Part shown: positions 19,674 through 28,235 of the stretch, in pieces
How the letters are laid out: every line of letters begins with the position of its first letter
How positions within the stretch are numbered: position 1 is the stretch's first letter
Assembly (NCBI RefSeq): GCF_001693435.1
Contig: NZ_CM004509.1
Span: 1,550,001 to 1,614,000 of the forward strand
Direction of reading: 5' to 3'
Source of the DNA: Gilliamella sp. wkB7
Lineage (GTDB): Bacteria; Pseudomonadota; Gammaproteobacteria; Enterobacterales; Orbaceae
DNA length: 64,000 bases
Position numbers and translations under genes: made by a program
Notes under the pieces: model-generated
Seen by the model: the letters and a program-made list of their open reading frames with translations, nothing else
Database searches by the model: none
What the model was told of the DNA's origin: nothing

Positions 19674-20426
19674 ATGATAATAAAAACAGTAAAATTAAAA
19701 GTAATTCTCAATTTTGCATTGATATCAACTTTATTTTTATACTCGACAATTACTATGGCACATTCAATTCCATTAAGTAAACTTACAGGTCAATTTGACG
19801 AAAAAAAAGACAGCAACTTTATAGCATTAGATTCGACAGTGTTACCTGTTAATAAAAAAGGAATGTATCTACAAAAAGAGCCAACTGAACAACTGATCAA
19901 AGCTTATAATGATTTTAAAAAGATACATCCAGATATTCCTTTTATTGTAGTCAGTGCAACTCGTAATTACACTTATCAAAATGGTATTTGGCAACGCAAA
20001 TGGGATGCATTGTTGCAAAAAATCAATAATCCACAAAACATTGCTGCGGAAATTTTAAAATTTTCATCCATGCCTGGCACTTCAAGACATCATTGGGGAA
20101 CAGACATTGATATTACTAGCTTGTCATCTGAATTTTTTAAGCGAGATAAAAAAGGCATTATTCTTTATAAATGGTTACAAGAAAATATGCCTAAGTATGG
20201 TTTTTGTCAGGCTTTTAACGAAGGCCGTAAAGGTGGATATTTTCCTGAAGAGTGGCACTGGTCATACAAACCTATTGCCAGTCAATATATTGCGGAGTAT
20301 AAAGCGATATTAGACAGTGATCCTAATAAAGTTATACAAACCCTGAACTTTACAGGGCATGATAAAATTAAATTAACAGAATTGGTTAAAGAGTATGTAT
20401 TATCCGTTAATAGTGATTGTTACTAG
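19674..20426 (+). CDS. D-alanyl-D-alanine carboxypeptidase, M15B (VanY-like)
   Basis: A 250-residue exported peptidase. An N-terminal hydrophobic signal (about residues 8-32, ending TMAHS) precedes a VanY-type catalytic domain. Zinc and catalytic residues are visible in SRHHWGTDIDIT (SxHxxGxxxD) and EEWHWSY. It probably trims the terminal D-Ala from peptidoglycan stem peptides in the periplasm. Its last 20 bases overlap tail-to-tail with cpxA on the other strand (20407-20426). Divergent from rlmN. Cytosolic metabolism of D-Ala is not encoded nearby. Confidence 0.88.
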   Translation: MIIKTVKLKVILNFALISTLFLYSTITMAHSIPLSKLTGQFDEKKDSNFIALDSTVLPVNKKGMYLQKEPTEQLIKAYNDFKKIHPDIPFIVVSATRNYTYQNGIWQRKWDALLQKINNPQNIAAEILKFSSMPGTSRHHWGTDIDITSLSSEFFKRDKKGIILYKWLQENMPKYGFCQAFNEGRKGGYFPEEWHWSYKPIASQYIAEYKAILDSDPNKVIQTLNFTGHDKIKLTELVKEYVLSVNSDCY

Positions 20427-21738
20427 GTGTAAGTGTTTGATATTTACGCCAATAAGGTAAATATATAGTAACAACAAGCCCACCACCTTCTCGGTTTGCT
20501 GCCTTAATAGTACCGTTGTGCATAACAACGGTCTTTCGAGCAATCGCTAATCCCAGTCCATAACCTTTGCCAAGTTGTGGTGACTGAATACGGACAAATG
20601 GTTCAAAAATGCTGGATAATTTATTCCATTCAACACCCGGTCCGCGATCTTTAACTTCTATTTGTAAGTATTTGTTCGTTTCTTTTAATGAGACCTCAAT
20701 AGCCTGCCCTGCTTCAGAGAAACGAATCGCATTACGAATAATGTTTTCAATTGCACGACGTATCTGTTCAGAATTGCCTTTGACAATCGAATGATTAATT
20801 GTTGAAGGGAGAAAATGTACATCAATCTGTTGGTGATTTGCTTCATAATTAGCATCACTAATCACCACACTTAATAAATCTTTCAAGTCAAAATATTCTT
20901 CATCATTACGATTGTTCATTTCAGTACGAGAGTATTTTAATATTTCGCCAATTAACTGATCTAATCGTTCAGATTCCAGTTCAATTCTTGCTAAACAAGT
21001 GTCGATATTTTGTTTATTTTGCTGGGCAAGCCCAATAGCTAACTGTAAACGTGCCAATGGTGTTCTAAGTTCGTGTGATACGTCATGCAGCAATGATTGA
21101 CGATCTGAGATCAAGATATTGAGTTGTTCAACCATCATATCAAAATCTTTACCCACTTCACTTATTTCATCATGCCGATATTCTAGCTTATCAAATAATC
21201 GAACCGAAAGATTACCTTGTGATACTTGAAAAAAGGCCTGCCTTAATAATCGCATTGGTTTAGTTAAATTCCAAGCTAAAGTAAGACTTAACGTAAGCCC
21301 AACAAAAATTCCCGCTAGTGTAATAGGCATCGGCATATTAAACAGTATATTTTGGAACTGAGTATTTATTTCTTCTTTTTTAAACGAAACAGAATACAGT
21401 GTTCCATCTGGGGCAACGGCTGAACGTTGGTACATATAATTCGGAGATTCTAATTCATCGTTTAGAATATTAACTTGATCATTTTGAGGAGAAACCAATC
21501 TTATTGACAATAATACTCGCTCACGTTCGGGTAAATGTGCAATAAAATTAAGCGTATCTTCTTCACCTGCCACATGCAATAATTGCGCAATCATATCGAC
21601 TTTAGTCGGCATATGATTGAGGATTTGTTTATTTTTTCCTTCTACATATACAGAAAAAGCAATCCATGTAAGTTGAAAGGTAAGAAAAAACATCACGCAA
21701 AATACAACAAGTATTTTCCAAAATAATCGACGATTCAT
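20407..21738 (-). CDS. cpxA: envelope-stress sensor histidine kinase CpxA
   Basis: A 443-residue inner-membrane kinase. It has one membrane segment near 7-30, a periplasmic domain, a second segment near 135-158 (LAGIFVGLTLSLTLAWNLT), a HAMP region (KPMRLLRQAFFQVSQGNLSVR), HisKA with the phospho-histidine in DVSHELRTPLARLQ, and a HATPase with NIIRNAIRFS, DRGPGVEW and GYGLGLAI. It senses misfolded envelope protein and phosphorylates CpxR. It is 16 bases downstream of cpxR. The E. coli CpxP gene, normally divergent from cpxR, is not present here. Confidence 0.93.
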   Translation of the reverse strand: MNRRLFWKILVVFCVMFFLTFQLTWIAFSVYVEGKNKQILNHMPTKVDMIAQLLHVAGEEDTLNFIAHLPERERVLLSIRLVSPQNDQVNILNDELESPNYMYQRSAVAPDGTLYSVSFKKEEINTQFQNILFNMPMPITLAGIFVGLTLSLTLAWNLTKPMRLLRQAFFQVSQGNLSVRLFDKLEYRHDEISEVGKDFDMMVEQLNILISDRQSLLHDVSHELRTPLARLQLAIGLAQQNKQNIDTCLARIELESERLDQLIGEILKYSRTEMNNRNDEEYFDLKDLLSVVISDANYEANHQQIDVHFLPSTINHSIVKGNSEQIRRAIENIIRNAIRFSEAGQAIEVSLKETNKYLQIEVKDRGPGVEWNKLSSIFEPFVRIQSPQLGKGYGLGLAIARKTVVMHNGTIKAANREGGGLVVTIYLPYWRKYQTLTPSNNHY

Positions 21739-21754
21739 AGCAAACCTATTGTTA

Positions 21755-22438
21755 TTAACGAATGCGGTAACCTACAGCTCTAATGGTTTCAATTGTCACG
21801 TCGTTTTGGGCAACTTGAAATAATTTCTGACGAATATTACTAATATGTACATCAACACTACGATCATAAAGTTCGCGAGCGCGGCCAAGTCCAACTTCAG
21901 ATAATTCTTCTTTAGTAACCACACGTTCGCTATTTTTTACCAATAAGACTAATAAATTAAATTCAGTCGATGTTAAGTCAATAGCCTGTCCATTCCATGT
22001 ACATAACCGTTGCGGTAAATCTAATGTCAAACCATTAAAATGGTATTTTTTATCATCTACCAATTCAACTGTTCGTTCATCAAAACGGCGTAACACAGCA
22101 CGTAATCGGGCTAATAGTTCACGAGGATAACATGGTTTAGGGATATAATCATCAGCACCTAATTCTAAACCTAACACACGATCGATATTGTCACCTTTAG
22201 CTGTTAACATAATAACAGGCATATTACAGTGTTGACGTATACTTTTAAGAACGTCAATACCATTAATATCTGGTAACATTACATCTAGAATTGCAGCACG
22301 ATATTTTCCCGATAATGCTTCATCAATAGCATCTTTACCCAAATAAACACTTTTAATATTAAAACCTTCATTAGTTAAATATTCACTAAGCATTTGTGAT
22401 AATTCGACATCATCATCAATTAACAAAATATTTATCAT
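21755..22438 (-). CDS. cpxR: response regulator CpxR
   Basis: A 227-residue OmpR-family regulator. The receiver has the acidic pair DDD at 8-10, phospho-acceptor D52 in AAILDVMLPDING, and the conserved K in YIPKPCYPREL. The winged-helix C-terminus includes LTSTEFNLLVLLV and RSVDVHISNIRQKL, ending TIRAVGYRIR. It controls envelope-stress genes together with CpxA, encoded directly downstream. The upstream 358 bases to cyuA hold its promoter; no clear tandem GTAAA box could be identified. Confidence 0.95.
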   Translation of the reverse strand: MINILLIDDDVELSQMLSEYLTNEGFNIKSVYLGKDAIDEALSGKYRAAILDVMLPDINGIDVLKSIRQHCNMPVIMLTAKGDNIDRVLGLELGADDYIPKPCYPRELLARLRAVLRRFDERTVELVDDKKYHFNGLTLDLPQRLCTWNGQAIDLTSTEFNLLVLLVKNSERVVTKEELSEVGLGRARELYDRSVDVHISNIRQKLFQVAQNDVTIETIRAVGYRIR

Positions 22439-22796
22439 ACATAGCCATTATTATTAATTTTATGTAGTTACATTATTACAATAATAAAAAAAAAGTCAGG
22501 TAATTTTACTAAAATATTACATATTTTGAACAATTCCTGATTATTTAATTCACTGTTTAACCAAATAAAAAGTCTAGATTAACACTAAATTGCAACATAT
22601 TTTTTTAAAAAGATTAACATTAATTTTTTTATAAAGATATTTTAAATAATAACCTTTATTTATTCTAGTGCAACATATTTAATTATTTACTTTGCAATCT
22701 TAACATTAAAATTTAAACTAAATATTATAGTTATCTTTTATTAAATGTTTCACCATCTAGCACTATTTATTATAGGCAATAATATGGAGATAAAAA
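22439..22796. other. 358-base AT-rich divergent intergenic region (cpxR / cyuA)
   Basis: No gene is visible. The direct repeat TGCAACATATTT occurs at 22591-22602 and again at 22669-22680, each followed within 35 bases by TTAACATTAA. This could be a duplicated regulatory segment or chance in AT-rich DNA. A ribosome site GGAG lies about 10 bases before the cyuA start. I see no riboswitch-like structure. Confidence 0.5.
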
Positions 22797-24092
22797 ATGG
22801 AACAACAAGTAGTGTGGCAAGAATTAATTCAATTGGTGAAACATGAGGTTTTACCTGCATTAGGCTGTACAGAGCCTATATCTCTTGCTTTGGCGTCAGC
22901 TGTTGCGACTAAATATATTGATAAAAATAGTATCAGTCACATTGATGCTTATGTCTCACCAAATTTAATGAAAAATGGTATGGCAGTTACTGTTCCTGGC
23001 ACAGGTATGGTGGGATTACCAATTGCAGCAGCGATTGGCGCAATAGGCGGTGATGCTGAAGCAGGTCTTGAAGTACTTAATAAAATTACGCCTAAACAAA
23101 TTAACCAAGCTAAAGCGCTACTTAAAGAGCAAAAAGTAAATGTAAAAATTGCTAATAATAATACGGCAATTTATTCTGAAGCTAATATTTATGCTAATGG
23201 CGATCATGTTAGAGTATGTATTGAAAACTCACATACCAACATAATATTAATAGAAAAAAATGGTGAAGTAATTTTCAAAGCAGATAATAAAACACAAAAG
23301 GAATCTAAAAAAGAATCAGTCATAACTCATATATCAGTTAAGCAGATATATGAGTTTGCAACACAATCTAATTTTGATGATATCAAATTTATTTTACATT
23401 CTGCTGAATTAAACGATGCTTTATCTCAAGAAGGATTAAGACGAGAATATGGCTTAAGTATTGCTGCTACACTACATGAACAAATAAATACTGGTTTGTT
23501 AGCTGATGACCTATTATCTAAAGTGATTATCCGCACAACAGCGGCATCAGATGCCAGAATGGGCGGTGCAACTTTACCAGCGATGAGTAATTCTGGCTCG
23601 GGTAATCAGGGTATTACCGCAACGATGCCTGTAGTCGTGGTTGCCGATTACTTAAAATCAACCGCAGAGCAACTAGCTAGAGCACTCATTTTATCTCATA
23701 CTATTGCAATTTACATACATAGTAAATTTCCGCCATTATCGGCACTTTGTGCTGCATCCACAGCCGCAATGGGATCGGCGGCGGGTATGGCATGGTTACT
23801 TGGTAAAGGTCAATATGAACCTGTTGAAATGGCTATTTGTAGTATGATTGGTGATTTATCGGGCATTATTTGTGATGGAGCTTCAAATAGCTGCGCTATG
23901 AAAGTATCAACTTCAGTCTCTTCAAGCTTTAAAGCTGTTTTAATGGCATTAAATCGTATTCGAGTGACAGGTAAAGAAGGTATAGTTGGTGATAGCGTTG
24001 AAGCTTCAATTAATAATCTTGGAGCCATTGTTAGCAATAGTATGAAAGTAACCGACACGCAAATTATTGATATTATGTCACATAAAGCTTAA
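22797..24092 (+). CDS. cyuA: L-cysteine desulfidase CyuA (YhaM/UPF0597 family)
   Basis: A 431-residue enzyme related to the serine dehydratase alpha subunit. Conserved cysteines for an iron-sulfur cluster occur in PALGCTEPISLALA, LSALCAASTAAMGS, MAICSMIGDLSGIICDGASNSCAMKV. It breaks down L-cysteine to pyruvate, ammonia and sulfide in anaerobic conditions. Length matches YhaM (about 436). No transporter CyuP or regulator CyuR is adjacent, so it stands alone between cpxR and the tRNA cluster. Confidence 0.92.
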   Translation: MEQQVVWQELIQLVKHEVLPALGCTEPISLALASAVATKYIDKNSISHIDAYVSPNLMKNGMAVTVPGTGMVGLPIAAAIGAIGGDAEAGLEVLNKITPKQINQAKALLKEQKVNVKIANNNTAIYSEANIYANGDHVRVCIENSHTNIILIEKNGEVIFKADNKTQKESKKESVITHISVKQIYEFATQSNFDDIKFILHSAELNDALSQEGLRREYGLSIAATLHEQINTGLLADDLLSKVIIRTTAASDARMGGATLPAMSNSGSGNQGITATMPVVVVADYLKSTAEQLARALILSHTIAIYIHSKFPPLSALCAASTAAMGSAAGMAWLLGKGQYEPVEMAICSMIGDLSGIICDGASNSCAMKVSTSVSSSFKAVLMALNRIRVTGKEGIVGDSVEASINNLGAIVSNSMKVTDTQIIDIMSHKA

Positions 24093-24215
24093 AAACATCA
24101 GCTTGTGGTAAAATATTAAGCTTTTAACGCTCTTAATATAAGCAATCAGCACATTTTTGAAAAAATATACTGGACAATGTTATTTTTTATGCGTAATATT
24201 TCGTCCTGCTTCTAT

Positions 24216-24292
24216 GGTGGCTATAGCTCAGTTGGTAGAGCCCTGGATTGTGATTCCAGTTGTCGTGGGTTCGAATCCCATTAGCCACCCCA
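24216..24292 (+). tRNA. tRNA-His (anticodon GTG)
   Basis: Starts GGTGGCTATAGCTCAGTTGG, with the extra 5' G typical of tRNA-His, anticodon loop TTGTGAT with GTG, and ends TTAGCCACC plus encoded CCA. 77 bases, nearly identical to enterobacterial hisR. Followed 21 bases later by tRNA-Pro. Confidence 0.98.
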
Positions 24293-24313
24293 TTTCATAG
24301 AGCAGAAATCTAA

Positions 24314-24390
24314 CGGCGAGTAGCGCAGCTTGGTAGCGCAACTGGTTTGGGACCAGTGGGTCGGAGGTTCGAATCCTCTCTCGCCGACCA
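24314..24390 (+). tRNA. tRNA-Pro (anticodon TGG)
   Basis: Starts CGGCGAGTAGCGCAGCTTGG, anticodon loop TTTGGGA with TGG, ends TCTCGCCGA plus encoded CCA. 77 bases and close to E. coli proM. In E. coli the order is argX-hisR-leuT-proM; only His and Pro remain here. Confidence 0.98.
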
Positions 24391-24400
24391 ATTTAAATAA

Positions 24401-24429
24401 AAAAGCTTACTCATTGAGTAGGCTTTTTT
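24401..24429 (+). terminator. rho-independent terminator of the His-Pro tRNA operon
   Basis: AAAAGCtTACTC pairs with GAGTAgGCTTTT around ATT, followed by T residues. Eleven bases after the CCA of tRNA-Pro. Confidence 0.8.
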
Positions 24430-24574
24430 ATTATCTGTCCATTGCTTCTTATTTCTTATATTTAATCACTTTCATTAATTAAAACTAATCATCTGAATTA
24501 AATAGATTAATCACCATTATTAATTTTATCTGAATAATTTTATGAGATTACGATAAAAATTGTGATCTCTATAC

Positions 24575-24598
24575 CAATTTTGGTTCTCAAAATTGACA
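24575..24598 (+). promoter_or_regulatory. candidate operator overlapping a -35 element before the GntR-PTS operon
   Basis: CAATTTTG (24575-24582) and CAAAATTG (24588-24595) form a perfect 8-base inverted repeat with a five-base spacer. Its right end overlaps TTGACA at 24593-24598, a consensus -35 hexamer; a good -10 at ideal spacing is not clear in the T-rich stretch that follows. The position suggests a repressor site for one of the two GntR proteins encoded next. The other bases from 24430 to 24688 show no gene. Confidence 0.5.
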
Positions 24599-24688
24599 AC
24601 ATGTATTTTTTTTATTATTTTTTAAAACATCTTATATGGATTAAGATATATCTAATGGATAAAAAAGCCCACAAATGGAGTGTGACCT

Positions 24689-25411
24689 TTGGAATATCGT
24701 GATATCGCTGTAAAAACAGATGTTGAAGAAAAAATTAGAGCTAATCTCAACATAATTAAAGATAAATCGACAGAAAGAGGACTTGCCGAATACTTTGGTG
24801 TCAGTCGAACCACGGTACGCAACGCTTTGAATGATTTAGCGATGGAAGGATATGTTTTTCAAAATGATAAAAACTTACCATGCCATAAAGTTTTTGAAAT
24901 TAATATGCTAAAGATGTCTTCATTTAGTGAAGAATTCCAAAAAGAAGATGATATTCCAATCAAAATAAAAGTGCTTTCCAACCAAATAATTAAAATGCCT
25001 GCTGAGTTGAGAGCATTCTTTGGTTCAAATGACCCGTTAATTAGAATTATTCGACAACGCTTTTTAGACCAAGATCCCCTCTCTTATGAAATTACTTATT
25101 TATCATCACCAAAATTTAACGATTTAGATAAGATAGATTTAAACGGTATTTCTCTTTATGAATTTTTAAAAGAACACTACCATCTTACACCAAGCCACGG
25201 TAGAGAAGAGATTACTTATGAAGCAGCAACTGATGATAAAGCCAAATATTTACAAGTTACTCGAGGCACACCAATTTATAAAGTATCAAGTTATAGTTTT
25301 GATAATAATTTTCAACCACTTGAACACACCGATCAGTATTTAGTTGGCAATCGATTTCGATATCATTTATCGGCTAAAAATATCTTCAATTATGAGGTAA
25401 CACATCAATGA
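24689..25411 (+). CDS. GntR-family regulator with UTRA domain (first of two)
   Basis: A 240-residue regulator of the HutC/UTRA branch. The winged helix is at about residues 20-65 (RGLAEYFGVSRTTVRNALND), and the effector domain follows (RIIRQRFLDQDPLSYEITY, SLYEFLKEHY, YLVGNRFRYHLSAKN). The start codon is TTG at 24689, with GGAG nine bases upstream; an in-frame stop at 24683 rules out a longer form. The wing looks short: the usual basic GKGTFV segment is replaced by NDKNLPCHKV. Its stop overlaps the start of a second GntR gene by four bases. Probably senses a sugar phosphate from the PTS operon that follows. Confidence 0.82.
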   Translation: MEYRDIAVKTDVEEKIRANLNIIKDKSTERGLAEYFGVSRTTVRNALNDLAMEGYVFQNDKNLPCHKVFEINMLKMSSFSEEFQKEDDIPIKIKVLSNQIIKMPAELRAFFGSNDPLIRIIRQRFLDQDPLSYEITYLSSPKFNDLDKIDLNGISLYEFLKEHYHLTPSHGREEITYEAATDDKAKYLQVTRGTPIYKVSSYSFDNNFQPLEHTDQYLVGNRFRYHLSAKNIFNYEVTHQ

Positions 25412-26091
25412 AGTTATTTGAAAAAATAGCCGCTCATTTAATGGATGAGATAAATACTGGACATTATAGAGTTGGCGCTGAATTACCCCCTGAAGGACAG
25501 TTACAAAAGGATTATGATGTCAGTAGAACAACCGTTCGAAAAGCAATTGATTTGCTGGTTGATAAAAATATGGTAGTTAGAAAAAAAGGAGTTGGTTTAT
25601 TTGTTGCACCAACCTTATCTACCCAAAATATTTTAGAAATGACAGGGATTATCAAACCACATATTTACCAGAATCATAAAAAAATTATTAAAGAGTCCTA
25701 TTTAAGGCAAGCCGGAAGTTACTATAGCCAGTTATTAAAGATAAAATCCTCCGAGCTAATCTATTACATCAGTTTTTTAGAAGTTGCAAAAAACAGCGTA
25801 GTTAAAGAAATTTTTCTCTTACCTCTTAATAATTTCCCCGATTTCCAAATATCTATAATCAAAGTTTTATCAGCGCTCGAAATCACTAACTCAGGCAAAA
25901 AAAAGGTCGATAAATTAGAGCAAGATTTACAGCTAATTGTGGCAAATGCTGAATTAGCAAAACAGCTACGATGCAAAATTAACGATCCATTATTTAAAAT
26001 TTCTAATCACTATTTTGATATTAATAGAGAACCGATAGCCATTGAATATAAGTTTGCTAGTAATACTAAATATGTGGTCGATTTCACCTAG
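25408..26091 (+). CDS. GntR-family regulator with UTRA-like domain (second of two)
   Basis: A 227-residue GntR protein. The DNA-binding domain is canonical: IAAHLMDEINTGHYRVGAELPPEGQL, YDVSRTTVRKAIDLLV, RKKGVGLFVA. The C-terminal half is a UTRA-like effector domain (LIYYISFLEVAKN, FKISNHYFDINREPIAIEYK) that is more divergent than in the first regulator. It overlaps the upstream GntR gene (ATGA) and is followed 11 bases later by the PTS EIIB with an AGGAGG ribosome site. Two tandem GntR genes leading one PTS operon are unusual; they may act on different effectors or as a heteromer. Confidence 0.82.
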   Translation: MKLFEKIAAHLMDEINTGHYRVGAELPPEGQLQKDYDVSRTTVRKAIDLLVDKNMVVRKKGVGLFVAPTLSTQNILEMTGIIKPHIYQNHKKIIKESYLRQAGSYYSQLLKIKSSELIYYISFLEVAKNSVVKEIFLLPLNNFPDFQISIIKVLSALEITNSGKKKVDKLEQDLQLIVANAELAKQLRCKINDPLFKISNHYFDINREPIAIEYKFASNTKYVVDFT

Positions 26092-26102
26092 GAGGTAACC
26101 AA

Positions 26103-26570
26103 ATGATTAAATTATTACGTGTTGATCACCGTTTAGTTCACGGTCAGGTCGTTGTTTCATGGTTTGAAAATGTTGGCGCTAATACTATTTTAGTTGCCAA
26201 TGATGCTGTAGCGGGTGATGAACTTCGTAAATCAGCAATTCGGTTAGCTAAACCAGAAAACGCAAAATTGGTAATGAAGTCTGTTGATGACAGTATTGAA
26301 GCAATTAACTCGGGCGTAACGGATAAATATCAAATGCTAATCGTCGTTGAATCGGTTGCAGATGCAGAAAAATTGATCCGCGGTACGCAAGGAAAAATAA
26401 CTAGTCTTAACTTAGGAGGAACTAAACCTCGTGATGGAACTAAGAATTACTCTAAAACGATCAATTTAACAGAATTAGAAGCAGATCTATTAGCTGGATT
26501 ACAACAAGATGGTGTTGAAGTTTACATACAACAAATACCAAATGAATCTAAGCAAAAATTTGAAAAATAG
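26103..26570 (+). CDS. PTS mannose-family EIIB component
   Basis: A 155-residue EIIB of the mannose/sorbose family. The N-terminus LLRVDHRLVHGQVVVSWF carries the phospho-histidine H13. It passes phosphate from the EIIA (encoded at the operon end) to sugar bound by IIC-IID. Ribosome site AGGAGG (about 26090-26095) overlaps the stop of the GntR gene. First of a IIB-IIC-IID set with two deglycases; the set resembles the Salmonella gfr fructoselysine/glucoselysine system. Confidence 0.9.
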   Translation: MIKLLRVDHRLVHGQVVVSWFENVGANTILVANDAVAGDELRKSAIRLAKPENAKLVMKSVDDSIEAINSGVTDKYQMLIVVESVADAEKLIRGTQGKITSLNLGGTKPRDGTKNYSKTINLTELEADLLAGLQQDGVEVYIQQIPNESKQKFEK

Positions 26571-26587
26571 ACAAAAAGGAACACAAA

Positions 26588-27421
26588 ATGAGTATTGTTA
26601 TTACAGCAATTATTTTGGCCTTGATTGCTATGTTAGCTAATGGTGAATACTTTTTAGGTTCATCAATGTTATCAAGACCTCTCGTTACCTGTACTTTAGC
26701 AGGACTAGTAATGGGAGATATTACCCAAGGTATTATTATTGGTGCGACCTTAGAATTAGCCTTTGTTGGTTCATTTTCCATTGGAGCATCTATCCCGCCA
26801 GAAATTATATCAGGGAGTGTACTCGGAACGGCTTTTGCAATTGGAGCCGGTAAAAGTACGGCTGTTGCTCTAACTTTAGGAATTCCTATTGCTTCTCTGG
26901 TACTAATTGTTAAAAACTTATGTTTCTTATTTATTTTACCTTACTTTGTTCATAAAGCAGATAGGTATGCGAGCGAAGGAAACGGTAAAGGAGTTGATCG
27001 GATGAATATCTTCGGTGGTTTTTTTTCCATCAACCTCCCAATTGGATTAGTGGTCGGACTTTCTTATCTATTTGGTAGTGAAGCAATTAAAGGCTTGCTT
27101 GACGTTATTCCGGATTTTGTCATTAATGGTTTAGGAATCGCAACGGGCTTATTACCTGCATTTGGTTTTGCTATGTTAATGAAAATTATGATCAAAAAAA
27201 CCAATGCAACATTCTTTATTCTTGGTTTTGCTGTAGCAGTATATATGAAAGTACCTGTCACTGGTGTTGCTATTTTTGGCGCATGTATGGCGTTAATTCT
27301 TACTGGTTACTCTTCATTTACCGGCAAAAAATTAACAACCTCAGACAATCAAGAAGTTAATAATTATTCAGGCAATGCTTTAGTAGGACAGGAGATCGAC
27401 TATGAAAATGAAGAATTCTAA
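26588..27421 (+). CDS. PTS mannose-family EIIC permease
   Basis: A 277-residue membrane protein with about seven hydrophobic segments. Family features include LGSSMLSRPLVTCTLAGLVMGD, the substrate segment GATLELAFVGSFSIGASIPPEIISGSVLGTAFAIG, and a charged C-terminal tail. It makes the transmembrane channel with EIID. It follows EIIB by 17 bases and overlaps EIID by 20 bases, a sign of coupled translation. Confidence 0.9.
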   Translation: MSIVITAIILALIAMLANGEYFLGSSMLSRPLVTCTLAGLVMGDITQGIIIGATLELAFVGSFSIGASIPPEIISGSVLGTAFAIGAGKSTAVALTLGIPIASLVLIVKNLCFLFILPYFVHKADRYASEGNGKGVDRMNIFGGFFSINLPIGLVVGLSYLFGSEAIKGLLDVIPDFVINGLGIATGLLPAFGFAMLMKIMIKKTNATFFILGFAVAVYMKVPVTGVAIFGACMALILTGYSSFTGKKLTTSDNQEVNNYSGNALVGQEIDYENEEF

Positions 27422-28223
27422 ACTTTTAACTAAAAATGATTTAATGAGAACCTTTTGGCGTTCTTTTACTGCGGAGTGGTCATGGAATTATGAACGACAA
27501 ATGAATTTAGGTTATTCTTTTGCGATCCGTCCCGCTTTAGAAAAAATTTATAGTCAAAAACCAGAACAATTAACTAGTGCTTATCAAAGACATTTAGAGT
27601 TTTATAACGTTACGCCTTGGCTAGTTACTTTCCCGTTAGGTATTTCCATTGCTATGGAAGAGCAAAATGCCCTGAATGATGAGTTTGATGAAAGTTCAAT
27701 TAATGATGTCAAAGTTGCATTAATGGGGCCATTAAGTGGTTTGGGTGATTCATTCTTCTGGGGAACCTTACGAGTTATTGCCACAGGTATTGGTACTTCA
27801 TTAGCAATGCAAGGCAATATTTTAGGACCACTTTTATTTCTATTAATTTTCAATGTCCCTGCTATTTTAGCTCGTTATTATGGTCTATTCGTTGGTTATA
27901 ACATTGGTGCATCTTTTATTGAAAAAGTTCAAAAGACTGGCTTGATGGATAAATTATCTTATGGGGCCTCTATCTTGGGGTTATCGGTTGTTGGCGCTAT
28001 GGTAGCGACGATGGTGACACTCAATATGCCATTAACAATAGGATCTGGCGACGATGCCACATCATTACAGGATATTTTTAATGGTATTGTGCCACAAATA
28101 TTACCTTTGTTATTTACCTTATTTATCTTTTTATTAGATAAAAAAGGCCTTAAAGCACCTTGGATTTTATTACTTATAGCTTGTATCGGTATTTTTGGCG
28201 CTTGGAGTGGATTATTAGGATAA
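27402..28223 (+). CDS. PTS mannose-family EIID permease
   Basis: A 273-residue EIID. The N-terminal amphipathic part KNDLMRTFWRSFTAEWSWNYERQMNLGYSFAIRP and the segment VALMGPLSGLGDSFFWGTLR are EIID hallmarks. Membrane helices follow at the C-terminus. It partners EIIC in the inner membrane for uptake and phosphorylation. ATG at 27402 is inside the EIIC frame (20-base overlap). A start at MKNSKLLTKND, two codons later, is also possible. Confidence 0.9.
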   Translation: MKMKNSKLLTKNDLMRTFWRSFTAEWSWNYERQMNLGYSFAIRPALEKIYSQKPEQLTSAYQRHLEFYNVTPWLVTFPLGISIAMEEQNALNDEFDESSINDVKVALMGPLSGLGDSFFWGTLRVIATGIGTSLAMQGNILGPLLFLLIFNVPAILARYYGLFVGYNIGASFIEKVQKTGLMDKLSYGASILGLSVVGAMVATMVTLNMPLTIGSGDDATSLQDIFNGIVPQILPLLFTLFIFLLDKKGLKAPWILLLIACIGIFGAWSGLLG

Positions 28224-28235
28224 TAAGGGGAAAAA

